From the NCBI GenBank assembly GCA_010093705.1, contig MU006090.1:2228308-2292307 (forward strand): a DNA stretch of 64,000 bases, given 5' to 3'. Shown here piece after piece: positions 44,454 to 56,826 of this stretch. Origin of the DNA: Patellaria atrata CBS 101060 (lineage: Eukaryota > Ascomycota > Dothideomycetes > Patellariales > Patellariaceae). Position 1 is the first letter of the stretch, and each line of letters starts with the position of its first letter. Position numbers and translations under genes: made by a program. The notes beneath the pieces are model-generated. The model saw only the letters and a list, made by a program, of their open reading frames with translations, did not search any database and had not been told where the DNA came from.

Positions 44454-46195
44454 CTAGTTCATCGTAAAAGGAATTATATTCTGGCGTTTTGCCCCGCTTG
44501 CTCCTGTTGAGGGATCTGCCCACGTACCACCCAGTACGCTTGCCGTCCTCTTTCCGGAAGACGACTCACCAGCAGCGCTGGAACTAACTAACGGTGGTGA
44601 TGGGACTGCAGGAATCTGGTAGAAGGTATTGAATATATGCCTCGCCGCCCTTTCCTGCTGTTTAGCTAGCGAGGCCATGACCAACATCCCCGATTCCGTA
44701 TCCGACCTGTTGGCCTGGGGGTTGGTGGAAGAGGACGGACTTTGCTGCTGTGACGTGGCAGCAACCAGCATGGTGGACCGTACCGGACTAGAGGAGGAGG
44801 AGGATAGAACGTTAACACCGTCCGGTAGGGGCGATGGGAGAAAGGAAAGGGATGAGCTGCTGTGGTGGAGCAGCATCCTGAGCGGGCGGGACGGAGTCGA
44901 TGGTGGAGGAAGAAAGAGGGGGATGTTCTGGTAGCAGGCCGCCTAACCTTGTTGTAGGAGAGCTTGGATATTCGACTTGGTATTGCCCGAGCGTACCAAC
45001 CCTCTGAGGCAAGGGGTCTACAGGCTCAGAACTTATACTCTGCTGTTCCATCTCAGGGATGATCAGCGCGATGTGTTGCTGACCAGCAGTAGTCTGTTCG
45101 GATTGCTCTGACTGGTATCGGCTTGAAAACGCCCCAACAAGCGCCTGTTCGAATCCTTTTTGTAGCTCGATCCAGTCGTTGTTGCAGAACCACACTTACA
45201 GATTCTCGCATACAGCCATGACGGCCTGGGCATTACTGGTAAGATCAGCTATTGAAGCGCCAGAGGTTACTTGCGCCGCTAGGCTAGCAGCCCTGGCGTC
45301 AATCTCCCTGCCCAGAGTTGCCGAAACGATGGGGTCATTCAGGATCCTTTCGAGTCTCCTCAGTTGGATGGCTTTCTTCTGGACTTGGGAGCAGGTAGCC
45401 AGCTCCGCCACCATCTCATCGTCGGCCTTGTTGTACTTCACAATTTTCGAAATCCTTTGTAGGATAGCGCCATTTGCGGCGAAACCCTCCACTTTCGTAA
45501 CTTTTCGATCTTCACATCCTTTTTCTCGGAATCCTTTTTGAGCTCTTTCTCATTCCTCTCTAGGTCCCGGATCTTCGATTCTGCATGCTTCTTCTCTTCT
45601 TTAACTCTCTCGTATGCCTTCTCCATGTCTTTGAGCTTCTCCACAAGCTTCTCATTCTCCCGTTCCGTCTCTTTTTGTATACTACTGGTACACTCTTCTG
45701 TGGTCGTCTTCCGTACAACCTTCAGACTTTTAGCCTGCACGGCTTCGAACTGACCAATCTTCTCGTTATACTCCCTTCTCTGCTTCAAAGCACGGTTGTA
45801 GTTTTCTAGGTCTTTTGGTGAACCTTGATCTCAAGTTTTTGGATAGTCATTTTTTGCTCGGCTACCTTTTTGTCAAACCCCATTTTATCATATTCAGTTT
45901 CAGCCTGTTCTCTCTTCACTTGTTTCACCATTGCTTCTGATCGTTTAGCCTTGCTCATTGGTGGTCACCCGAGTAGAATTTGAGATCTTCGATCTCTTCT
46001 TGTGCACCGGTGAAGCGATCGACGGTGCGCTTGATTTTAGTAAACAAAGAGCCAGAGATGAACGGGGAACCATCAGGTACAACTAATTTTTGAGCCACGC
46101 TTGATACCACCAATGAGACTGCTTACTGGACTGAGGAGAGGACAGCTGGCGGTCTGCGTGGCAGAATTGCTGCTCAAGTTTGTTGTTGTAGCCAT
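44454..46195 (-). pseudogene. Broken coiled-coil protein locus, family unknown
   Basis: A collinear series of minus-strand fragments in changing frames reads like one protein of roughly 500-550 residues. In order: a short Ser/Thr-rich N-terminus, SLFTKIKRTVDRFTGAQEEI, a long Lys/Glu coiled coil (AMVKQVKREQAETEYDKMGF; IQKETERENEKLVEKLKDME), a helical block (NGAILQRISKIVKYNKADDE; LRRLERILNDPIVSATLG), a polar stretch (GFEQALVGAFSSRYQSEQSE) and a Ser/Pro-rich end. About four or five breaks separate the pieces, and I could not explain them with good introns. I recognise no family and cannot say whether it was a host gene. Assembly or sequencing errors in one region remain possible. Confidence 0.55.
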
Positions 46196-47378
46196 TTTGA
46201 CGACTTCGAAAATGAATCGAGATAAAATTGGTGTAGGTATGTATTATTGAAGGATATTAGCTTTCTCGTATGTAGGAAGTGTGCGATGTTGGTGTTACTT
46301 GCTATTGCTTGAGAAAGGTAAACAGGAAGAAGAGGAAGGGGGAAGACCAGGTCGATTCAAAGGTTATGCGTACAAACGGGCAGGTGAGAGACCTTCACGT
46401 AAGCGGGGAGTGGTTAGGCACTATTGCACAATAGTATGTTGTTATTGTACTTGATATGTGAATAAGTAATGTCGGGATCATGCGCGTAACTCCGCTTCCA
46501 GTCCACGCGCGACGGTCCGCAATACAATGACATTCACCAATTCCATGGAATATATACCCGGGTATTGTTGCATGACAATGCCTTCACCGTGCACATGGAT
46601 TTATTTGTAGAGGGTACCGCTCATCTGCTGCGAAGAGCTCATCCCTAGTTAAGATTGGTACTCCTGAGTTGCTACACGCTTGCTATGCACTTGCTATTCC
46701 CTCCTCATCAAGATACCTCGTTCTTCAATAGCAATAGCATATCATATACGGTCCATAGGTTCGTACAGCTTCAGCCCTTATTACAGTCTGATTCAATACG
46801 TGTAATGGAATTAGAGGCTCCTTTCTGATAGGAACCGCACAGTAGGTCAGACTGCTCGAAGGGAGGAAGAATTACTATTGCGGCATTCCTTCCATAATCC
46901 TGAATGGGCCAATACGCAGTCATCATTGTACAGAACCTATTCCCCCCCTCGGGGAAATTGAAATGAGAATCATATCAATGTTAGATTTTATTCCCAATTA
47001 TTTAGAGAAAAAAAAAGGGCCTATGATATATACTAATATTGGTTAACCAACGTGGACATATTGACTACGTTGATAAGTACTCATTAGATACGTGATATCG
47101 TAGTTTGGTATAATAACCATGATGAAGATAACGTTTGATTAAATGAAGTGGTACGTACCCCTTCGTACGGCAAGCAAACTGAAAACTTGTCGTGACTAAT
47201 TGTTAGAACTTCAGAACGAAAGTTCCAGTATTCACTTCCCCTACAGTCTACCGTAGCCGCTTTACTTATTTTACCTACCCCTGAGCAGCTTCAAGTGGAC
47301 ATTCATATTAGTGAATATTGAAAATAGAATTTCCGATGCCTAATGGCCTCTTCGAAGTTAAATGGACAGTTATAACAT
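46196..47378. other. AT-rich intergenic region
   Basis: About 1.2 kb, AT-rich towards 47 kb, with no open frame of interest. Confidence 0.5.
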
Positions 47379-49573
47379 CTACTGTAGCCTTTCAAGCAGT
47401 AATCTTGCGCCTAAGTTTCCCTTCCATTTTTGATCAACCTTTTTCTGAGTCCCATTCTCTGCCTTTTTGGACTTAGCAGGCTCCTCATCCTTACCACCAA
47501 TTTCCGCAGCTTTCCTGATCTCTTTCCTTTTCTTCTTTAATGCTTTCAATAGTGCCTCGGAATGACTGAAATCCTCAGCCTCAATCATATTGACGATCAC
47601 GAAACTACTCTGCCCGATCGCCCAGTCACCAACCCACTCCTTCACGACTTCGTACAACGCGTTACCAAATTCTAACGGGGGATTTGCCCGTACAATCTCC
47701 TTCGACTCAACGTTGAACCGGCCTCCTTGAACCAGTGTCTTAAGCATCCTACCTGCATGACTTGAATTTGCTATGTGCTTCTCAGCATTCGGGTCTCCAG
47801 CTGCGGTTACAGCAACAGCAGAGACCGCAGCAGATTTGTCACCCGAGGCCTCAAGCAAAGCATCGGTAATGAGGTGGCACCCATATCCTGTCGTTACCAA
47901 GTCCTGCGCTCGTGCTACAATGGTCGAAAGTATCGGCGTGGAAATACCCCGGATGAGCTCCTCACGTCGCGTTGCAGGGTCTTTCTTGCTTGTATCTTTC
48001 CTGATTTCAACAACTTTCTTCATCAGGTTGACAACATGGGTAGGTATAAGATGGCGAGATATACCGGTAAGCGGATACATGAGAGCTGCTCGTCCTATGA
48101 TATGGTTTGTTAGACTCAAGACCTTCTCATATTGCGCGTCTCCGGGTTCTTTTCCGATAAGCTCAGGAAAAATGGATTTCGAGGTCGTGACCGTGTCGTC
48201 AATAACTTCGTATGCTGTAAGCAGGATTTGATGACCGTGTTTGTCGAAGGCTAACGACTCAATATTGTCTTTGTACGCTTTTAGAATATGCCGCCTGTCT
48301 TTGGGTGTTCCGTATGCGAGAGTAAAGCATATGACCTGAGAGCCAGAAGCGGTGAAGGCCAGATTCTTGAGGAGATCGCCTTCTTCATCGCCTTTGAGCA
48401 GCTCTAAAAACTCTGCGCTTTCCTCTGAACTTGGCTTTAAGTTTAAGTAGTACTGCAACATTGCATCATGAAGCATTGTGAATGCTGTCATTTTTTTCTG
48501 AACCAGTTGGTTAATCATACGATGAAGATACTTCAGAATCGGAGTACGCTTCTCAGGTGCGGTTGTAAGGATAGACGAGAGGTCAGCGGTCGAATCCTTT
48601 TCCGAAGATTCAAAAAGCGAAAATTCAGCGCCGTACCATTCACGGAGGAGGATGGCTTTCTGCGATTTAGTAGCAACCCCACGGTAAATGTCGTCTAGGA
48701 TCCAAGCAGCTTCCGGGTGGTTTATAAGACGCTTAACGTGGCCGTAAAATTCAGGGACAATCATGTCGCGGACTTTATCACCACTAAACAAGTCCGTCAG
48801 TTAGACAAGTAGATGAAAGTATGCTCCACGACTTACCCGCTAACTATTAGTTTGGCAACTAGGAATTTGGCATACCGACTCTCCGCCAGAGTCTTGTAGT
48901 CTCCTTTCAGCTCTTGTGCGATCATGATGCGTTGTTCCGCATTCGCATATTTCAATGCACATTGTACGGCTCTGACAGCATCATGCTTGAACACGAAATC
49001 CTTAATTTTCCCCGTAATAATGTCAAACAGCTCCTCTACCAGCTGCTGTCGCTCCTCTTTGGCTACGGCAGATTTTATACGCAAACGTTCCCAGATCTTC
49101 TTGGACCGATGAATCGAATTAGCATTGGGTTTCGCCGCTTTCCGCTCTTTGGCAAGAGCTTTCTGTTTTGCGTGAGTTTCTCGAGAATTTGTTCCTGGAC
49201 GAGGTTAGATCTCATTCTACGTCAGTCCTTGAGATTTTATACCGTTCAAAATAGTGGATGGACCTCCACCTGAGATATTCTTCTGAAGTGATGGTTTGCT
49301 GCTTCGGGGAAGACGTGCGCCTTCATGTTCCTCGTCTTCACTGTGGGTATCTTCAAGATCTTTTGAATCGCCTTCCTTGGCGGAAAACCCATAGAACCCG
49401 TTGTCATCCTCTGAGGTATCGGATTCAATGAGCTCTTCTGATTCGAATTCGACTTTCCCTTCACTCTTTTTGCTAGGAATAGCTGGCTTTCCCACCGTAC
49501 TTATGGGTTTGAGTTTCTTCGACTTCACGGATTTAGTAATGTCACTTTCTTGCTTACGTTTAATCCCAGCCAT
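47379..49573 (-). CDS. PUF6: Puf6-type Pumilio/CPL domain RNA-binding protein
   Basis: Nucleolar PUF-repeat protein; in yeast it represses ASH1 mRNA and assists 60S assembly. Exons 49573-49243, 49194-48837 and 48783-47379 give 697 aa; introns are 48 and 53 nt. The N-terminus is Lys/Glu-rich with acidic patches (SEDEEHEGARLPRSS) and a basic block (SRETHAKQKALAKERK, then NSIHRSKKIWERLRIKSAV). Divergent PUF repeats follow: FVFKHDAVRAVQCALKYA, ESRYAKFLVAKLIVSGGDK, TASGSQVICFTLAYG and FDKHGHQILLTAYEVIDDT. The C-terminal part carries the CPL domain (YGCHLITDALLEASGD; HAGRMLKTLVQGGRFN; WAIGQSSFVIVNMIEA) and ends in a Lys-rich tail. With MAK21 it is the second 60S biogenesis gene in the window. Confidence 0.93.
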
Positions 49574-50124
49574 ATTTGAATAGCGTCACAATGCTTCGTT
49601 CCACGAAGAGCCTAATGGTATCAAGAAATGGAGTTGCACGCCTTTGAAGTTCCCAGAGGAGCAAGATAATTTTTCTGCCAACGCCAAGGATGATCGGCGT
49701 TTACCTGGTTGAAGTGCCGTCACCGCCCAGATCCCCTTAAAAACCAACTTCGAAAGGGAGATCGGATACGGGTAACTCAAATGAACGATGGTCCGTTAGT
49801 ACCGCATTCTCAAAGTACAGTAACAATATAGACGGATGAAGATACAAAAAGACTACATGTATTCGTCTTCAGGATGGCGGTTCATATTCGGATACTCTGT
49901 AGAATTTGTATGTATTCAATCATGCTATTACATTAATACGTCTCGCGAACAGGACGAGTCCATTTCATGCTGGAAGTTAGGCCATCTATCGCAAAGGTTA
50001 TCGATCCCTCCAGTTGCTTATGTCACAGAAGCTCTATCCATAACGCCATTCCCCGAAACCAACTACCAGGAGTAATCGATAGTAGCAATGGTATTGTCCC
50101 ACTTAAGAGACCAATCGAGATTGT
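49574..50124. other. Intergenic
   Basis: PUF6 promoter side and 3' flank of the next minus-strand gene. No gene seen. Confidence 0.5.
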
Positions 50125-51010
50125 CTAGACAGACACCTCGGGGCTTTGCTTGGTCTCATTCTTGGGCATCGGCCTGAGCTCTGACCCCGTTCCGCTTTGC
50201 CCTCGCTTACGTCCTGTGAAATGAAATCCATGATGGCTCGAAGATGGTCTACTCTCCGAGTGTGAATGATCGTTGTTAGAGTCGCCGAACCGGGAGAACA
50301 AGCTACGCTTCTTCGGTTTGACTTCATCGTTTAACCCTACGTCCTCAAATCCCTCTTCTGTGGTTGTTTCTGGTCTGTCGATGCGACGATCTTGAAATGA
50401 TGACCGGGGCGGGTTCAGTCTCCGGGTGTCGAGACTCTGGCGAGGGCTGTGAACGTCCGGTATAGGCGATCGTGCTGAGATGTCCTGTGACAATCATAAG
50501 CAACGGTAAAATACAGCGATGTACAGGGAGTACCAACAAATGAACGTCTATAAGAGTCGAAAGATTCGCGTGAAATACTGAATGGCTCCTCGCTGAGAAC
50601 ACTCCTATGCGACGATGCGGTCGAGCCATTTGACCTCGTCTGCCAAAAGGACTTCTTCTCCGGAGGAGAGGGCTATGTCAAAATATCAGTTTTCTTCCTA
50701 CCGGCAAAGGCGTAAAATAGGATGCTCGTGGTGAGTCTATACCGGAAGATAAACGCCGCTGTCACTGATCTCTACCATACGTCAGCTACCGACCGTCTCA
50801 TGTTATTGACATAAGTTAGAGAAAATCGTTCTGTTAGAAGGCAGGCATACCGCTCAACTTATATTCCACGGGCTCTTTGATCTCAATTGCCTTAGACCCC
50901 GTAAGTTTTGTTTCCCTGAAGCCTCGATCGTCATTGGTGAAGGGGCGGTTTTCATCCTGAGTCTCGACCCCGCCAGCGGGTTTCCTGGTAAAGGGATTGC
51001 GAATAGGCAT
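50125..51010 (-). CDS. Small Ser/Arg-rich fungal protein (MPIRNPF type), unknown function
   Basis: Four exons (51010-50851, 50771-50743, 50672-50538, 50484-50125) join in phase to 227 aa. The protein starts MPIRNPFTRKPAGG and continues to EYKLSE, ISDSGVYLP, PSPPEKKSFWQTRSNGST, SISRESFDSYRRSF, DISARSPIPDVHSPRQSLD, EGFEDVGLNDEVKPKKRSLF and FTGRKRGQSGTGSELR. This ordered set of short conserved boxes recurs in filamentous ascomycetes, without a functional domain; low complexity suggests disorder. Exon 2 is only 29 nt and donor 3 is GTTGGT, so automated models may miss parts. Many SP and RS sites suggest phosphorylation, an inference only. Confidence 0.82.
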
Positions 51011-52928
51011 ATTCGGTAATTTAATTGAGAGAAAGGAAGAAGGATTCAAACTGTCACGCTCGTGGGAATAGAATGCACAGGTATTCTGCAAGATGGAAAG
51101 GCTCAGCTAATTTGGGAAGACGGAGTTGGACGGAAATGTCAGCGGTTGTAAGCAGAAGTGCAGAAAGCGCAGGTCCCGCTCCTTGGGGATTTCAGGGTGC
51201 AAGGATCCGACCTGAAGGTAAGGGTTCTATGCGTCATGAACGGGAGTAGTAGATCCCGCTGCCCGATCTAGGTCATATAACCTTATTAAGGGACTGTAAA
51301 GATTATATAATAATGGGATTTTCCCGTCTGACAAGGTAGGGTCACGTAAGGTATTTATGATTGAAATTAATTCTTTCGTAAGGTAGGTAAGTTAATCATC
51401 TCGAACATAGAGCGTTCCCGTCTGCCATTCTTCTTTATCATTATTAGATCGCGTTGGCTTTGTCTTTGGTCGCCTATCTGACTTGGCGATTTCCGCGAAC
51501 AACCTCCCATGTTCCAAGGCACCTCAATCTACTACAACTCCACAAGATGAGCCCTTTCATCGCCAGGCAAGTCAGAAATAATCTCCGCGCCCCTTGTTTG
51601 TCTGATCAGGTACGATCTTAGAGATCAGAGCTAATAATACGACTTCATACTCGAACTACATTGTACCTCAGCATTTTGCTCTGCCACATCAGGACGTAGG
51701 ACAATAAAGAGGAACTGTTTCTCGTTAAGAGCATGGGATACAAGGAAACTTACACGACAGGGGCGGTGTGCTCTTTGCATTACGAGTTACCGTTCATAAC
51801 GTTAAATGAAATTTGGAAGATGACCTTATGAAGATATCTTAGCGTTGACTCCGTTTCCGCTACGATGACCAAGGCTGAGTGGGCAAATTTTCATTTTATC
51901 ACAGAAAACCGGCGTCGATGGTAGATGTTCATGTCATGATCGTCTCCGAGATCGAAGGTTGTACAGTACATTGTGATGTTCACGTCATGCTAGAATCGAA
52001 CCTGATGACCCTGATTGTGCAATAATAATGCTATAAATTCGATCATTGTACTGATGATCTTCTTGGTTATCTCTCCATCTATTTGGAATCTCCCTAAGTC
52101 TTTATATCGACGTGAAGTTTTTGTATCCCTGCGACTTTGCATTTGTACCCTATCAATACGCGTAGCTGCATATATAGCACATATTGGCCACGAGGAAAGA
52201 ACTGAGGGTACTACGCAGGTGATGAGTCTGTACCTGAGCGGTGACACATAAGGTATCCATGAATCCCTAAGACAGATTGCGTTAAGACTTCCCTTTGACG
52301 ACTCACATTTGATCTATGAACAGATACCAGACCCATATCACCAAACTCAAAAACAGTGGAGGTCCAACCCAAGAAACATATACCAAGCTCTGAGGTGGAT
52401 ATCATTCACATCAGATTGTTTGCCATCTTCACTTTCCGAGGCGGGCTGCAGGTGGGATGTTTCAGTAAGGTACCTTACCTTATGTTTGTTCTCATCGTTA
52501 GAGAAGGCAGGCACGACCAACGCCCAATGACTTTACCTTAATAAGTCGGATTTGTTAATGAGAATCACCTCCCGTCGGGTGTACCTCCACTTAGGTCAGC
52601 TTCTGCGAGGTCTTTCCAAAACTCAACCAACCTCAACCTACAGAGTAAATCATTACCTTACCTTACGTTGCCCTACCGAACCTGCAAGACTAAGCACGCC
52701 TACCGCGTCTATCCCGTATCATACCCACCATTCTACCTTATCTACCCGACTCGACTGGATTCTACCTCAGCTCCCGAGGCGTGTATTCATTATTTCCGGT
52801 CCTCTCGCTGTCTGTAGCTCGCGCTATCACTCACGCGCTCACTCGTTTGCAACTTTATTTCCTCTCTACCACCAAAGAACTTGGATCAACTTTTCTTTTT
52901 GCAATTCTTTCGATATCCTCACATCGTA
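51011..52928. other. 1.9-kb intergenic region, divergent promoters
   Basis: Separates two divergent genes. Contains repeated GTAAGGTA and ACCTTACC motifs, including a 14-bp palindrome at 52465-52478, and a pyrimidine-rich stretch before 52929. No gene seen. Confidence 0.5.
52465..52478. repeat. 14-bp perfect palindrome GTAAGGTACCTTAC
   Basis: The sequence equals its own reverse complement. It is two GTAAGGTA-type motifs in inverted contact, with a further ACCTTA following, about 450 bp upstream of the membrane-protein gene. Confidence 0.75.
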
Positions 52929-54409
52929 ATGGGTACTTTCTTCGTGAGTTGGCAATTATGGCAGGAATTGACCTTCGTAAGTGACTTCCAGATCGCAGCT
53001 ATCGGTAACTACTCACTGATGCTCATCCTCTCAGGTTCTAGCATGCTCACTTGTATGTCCACATCCACAACCATTCCGTGTGATCTACTGATTTATCGTA
53101 GGTCCTGACTCTCCTCGCCGGTTGTTTGAAACTACTATTTGAAAACAGAAGGATCCGCCGTCTCCATAACAACACTCGAGCAGGAGAAAAGGAGAGGATG
53201 CAGATATCAGAACAACTTAGGGTGGATGAAGAGACGGCCCAAGTTTTGTTCGGAATACGCGCGCTTGAGAGCGGAATTGAAGTCGAAGGTGTTTGGATTT
53301 CGAGAACGAATACGCCTGCTCAGAATAGCCCCGCAACCTCCATCGCATCTATCCCATATGAAACTTCTTTCGAGACTAGCTTCTCGAGTCTCGAGCTGTC
53401 CTTGCCTCAACCAACGTCCCCTCTTGCGGCAGATGCGAGGCCGCAAACTGGACTGGCGAATACATATTCAGGTTCTGAATCACCCATAGATGGAGTTGAA
53501 CTTTTAGTTCCTTCGCCGATATCTCCCTATCCGGTAAATCGACTCTCACGCGCGAAAAGGCCTTCAAGCAACGGGTATTCCCAGCTGAGGCAGTCAACAA
53601 CCTCGAGCTCACTTGAAAATTTGGAAGAGCTAGCTACAAAGCATGAAGAAGATGGTAAGTGGAATATGGAACTTGCAATACCCTCGCATATTAAGGACGG
53701 GGATATAGAAGCGAACAAAGGACAAAGGATGGTCGATAATGATGAAACCGTCTTGCCTTATATCCACGAATCCCTCATTTCAGACCCGACCGGAGACCTC
53801 ACAGACCCAAGAATATATGATCCCAATGGTGATCTCGATCTCCTCCGGACCCACCGCATGTCACACGTTGCTGAGACAGGTCAATTAAGACCGCGCCCTC
53901 GGATTGCTAGATCAAGTAGTCCTAGGCCAGACATGCGCGAATCACTTGACATCTTAGGCTTAACGGGCGAAACTCAACACAACCCTTCATTGTCATGTTC
54001 TCGTCACCCATCACCTTCCCGTTCCGTAACATCTCTCGACGAGAGGCCGATCGCGTCGTCAACACCAATTTCGGAAGACAAACTATCGAACATAGCAAAG
54101 CAAAACAAGATTTCCTTGATACTGGAAAGAGAAAGCTTCCAAATAGCGCCGGAGGACGTTGTCCGGGAGGAAATTCCAATTCCATTGGCGGCCATAGAAG
54201 TGGGCACATTTAGGCACGAGAATCGCAATTCTCAAGTGCTGCGCAAGGTCAACTCCGGCTTTGAGATCCTAAAACCGGGTACGTTTACTACCGCAGCGCC
54301 TGATAACGCTACAGAGGTAAGTCAAAAGAGACAGTCGAAAAAGTTGCAGAAGAAGAGACCAGGATCTTCCTCTTCCCGCAAATCATTTGGCTCTGTAGAC
54401 CACATGTGA
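52929..54409 (+). CDS. Single-pass membrane protein with Ser-rich tail, fungal conserved, unknown function
   Basis: Three exons (52929-52976, 53035-53052, 53102-54409) give 457 aa. The N-terminal membrane segment is spread over all three: MGTFFVSWQLWQELTF, VLACSL from an 18-nt microexon, and VLTLLAGCLKLLFENRRIRR. The hydrophobic run followed by ENRRIRR fits a signal anchor with the basic side in the cytosol. Next comes a conserved charged block (DEETAQVLFGIRALESGIEV, EGVWISRT), then a long Ser/Pro-rich, probably disordered region (SPISPYPVNRLSRAKRPSSN) and a basic Ser-rich end (KKLQKKRPGSSSSRKSFGS). I recall similar anchor plus GIRAIQSGIEVDG proteins across Pezizomycotina, without known function. 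Confidence 0.83.
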
Positions 54410-55045
54410 TGCTGGAGAGCGTCCTAGTGGTTCTAACCGAACAGACAAGTCGTCGTATTGAGACGATTGGGGATAGAGGTAAAGGTATTTGGGTTGCGAA
54501 TTGCGGGCTGGAGAATGATAAGACCATAGATTGTAATTATGGACCTGTATATCAAGGCATTTTGGACTGCATTAGGAGAGTTTTGTAATGTGTCTCAGCT
54601 TTCTGCTTGGATGATGATATGGAATCTTGAGAGTCTGGTTTGGAACGAGTGACGATCGCATAGCGAAATCAGTGTTTTTCTATTAGTTAGCCGCATGTTG
54701 TGTGCTATAAGTCCCGTCACTTCTATCTGAGAGGATTGTAATGTACCGCGAGATCCATGGATGAGGTGATGTCGTCCTAGGGCAGGCGAATTACCTAAGT
54801 CAGAGCAAGGATGGAGGAGTCACGTTATCCAGACCACATTTCGCGTTTGCCAATGTCGCGTTTACACCCCCGCGCGTCGCCACATAAAGTTACACCTCGG
54901 AAATCAACATTGTTTCGATTTTCTTGTTCTAGGTCCCGCCTTCCACATATACAACCATATTAGTTTACAACGAATATCAACGTTCAAATTCCGGCAAAGC
55001 CTTTTGATTAAACCTCTACCACTATTGTCTCAGATCGCAGTAAAC
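54410..55045. other. Intergenic, RAD51 promoter
   Basis: No gene seen. Near 54854-54888 is GTCGCGTTTACACCCCCGCGCGTCGCCAC-like GC-rich sequence; an ACGCGT cell-cycle (MCB) box would be expected for RAD51, but only CGCG cores are visible. Confidence 0.45.
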
Positions 55046-56387
55046 ATGAGCGCTGAAGAAGATCAATTCGATGACGGTAACTTGGGAGGTCCTGGCGCTC
55101 CGACGCCGCTTTCAGCTTTGGAGGTATGCTTCCTGCGATTGAGAACCTTTAAAGTAGTAGAGCTCTAACACATGCTAAGGGCGTAAACGGTCTTACTGCC
55201 AGGGATATTAAGCTAATAGTAGAGGGAGGGTACAATACTGTGGAGAGTGTAGCTTATACGTAAGTGTTTCCCGTATGAGAGGTTAAAAGTCAGATATCTG
55301 AGCGATTTAATTCACTGTGGTAACGACCTGAGGTTAGGGGAGCGCGACCCCTAAAGAAGGAATCTCAATGCGGCGTGGATATATTTAGCTGACACTGAAA
55401 AGACCGAGGAAAGCCTTGGAACAGATAAAAGGAATATCGGAGCAGAAAGCGTCTAAAATCCTGGCGGAAGGTAACTTTCTCTGCTTGAAATGCGTCTCTG
55501 GAAAAAGAATTGCTGATTTTCGTTAGCTGCCAAACTTGTTCCCATGGGTTTTACAACTGCGACGGAAATGCACCAGAGAAGAAGCGAATTGATCTCAATA
55601 ACGACTGGCTCTAAACAACTGGATACTCTTTTAGCAGGTGGAGTAGAGACGGGTTCGATCACAGAGATCTTTGGGGAGTTTAGAACTGGGAAGAGTCAAA
55701 TCTGTCATACACTCGCGGTTACCTGCCAACTACCGTTCGATATGGGTGGAGGAGAGGGTAAATGTCTGTATATCGACACCGAAGGCACATTCAGGTAAAT
55801 TGCTTCATGTTACGGAAATGAATGTTGCACTAACGAAACCCAGGCCCGTCCGATGCCTCGCTGTCGCCAACCGCTATGGATTATCGGGAGAGGAAGTTCT
55901 TGACAACATAGCCTATGCCCGTGCCTACAATTGTGATCATCAATTGCAGCTACTCAACCAGGCTGCGCAGATGATGACCGAAACCCGCTTCTCCTTACTC
56001 GTTGTTGACTCGGCCACGTCGCTCTACCGGACCGATTTTATGGGCCGTGGGGAGCTCTCATCTAGACAAACTCATCTCGCAAAATTCATGCGTACACTGC
56101 AGCGCCTGGCGGATGAGTTCGGCATAGCAGTGGTCATTACAAATCAGGTGGTCGCCCAGGTTGACGGTGGCCCCTCCGCCATGTTCAACCCAGATCCGAA
56201 AAAGCCCATTGGGGGTAACATTATTGCGCACGCTAGTACTACAAGGTTGAGTTTGAAGAAAGGGAGGGGGGAGACAAGAATATGCAAGATATACGATAGT
56301 CCATGTTTACCAGAGAGCGATTGCATGTTCGCTATCAATGAAGACGGAATTGGAGACCCTAGTCCCAAGGATCTTGAGAGGGATTAG
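55046..56387 (+). CDS. RAD51: Rad51 recombinase
   Basis: Nuclear RecA-family ATPase that forms filaments on single-stranded DNA and drives strand exchange in homologous recombination. Five exons: 55046-55123, 55180-55259, 55403-55470, 55527-55794, 55844-56387; 345 aa, normal length. The N-terminal helix-hairpin-helix domain spans exons 1-4 ([40 protein letters not shown]). The core has [20 protein letters not shown], Walker [22 protein letters not shown], Walker [16 protein letters not shown], the GRGELSSRQ loop, [12 protein letters not shown] and the [25 protein letters not shown] region. Intron 2 is 143 nt with a weak AAAAG acceptor, chosen because it restores TPRKAL. Intact. Confidence 0.97.
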
Positions 56388-56826
56388 TGTATCAATGAGG
56401 AAATTCTTAGGGTTGTAGATCTTAAAGCGCATCTGTTATTACCCACGACGTTGGTGCTGTTCTCTGTACGTGATTGACTGCTGAGTTGATATGGTGTAAT
56501 ACTCTGCATGGCGTAGAGGTGTCATTCCAGATATCCTCCTCTGGGCTAATTGATAAATCTGAATGTTGATGTTGATATTTATACCCGTTAAGTGGACGAA
56601 ATCTGTTATACATCTAAATAAAAGTTATTGCCGTACCTACCACAGATCTGGATTGAAGTGACATGTGGCCCAAGCTCCTTGCTCCTAAGTGCGCGCCCTA
56701 AGTAGTTCTACTTTTGTAAAACGCGAAAACACAAACCTCTCACAATCTACTAGATAAACCATCAACCCAAGACAACGACAACGACAATAATCGCTCGAGC
56801 AGAAATTGCGCCTATATGGCCCGGCC
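56388..56826. other. Intergenic between RAD51 and NUP120
   Basis: Short tandem head-to-tail gap. No gene seen. Confidence 0.5.
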
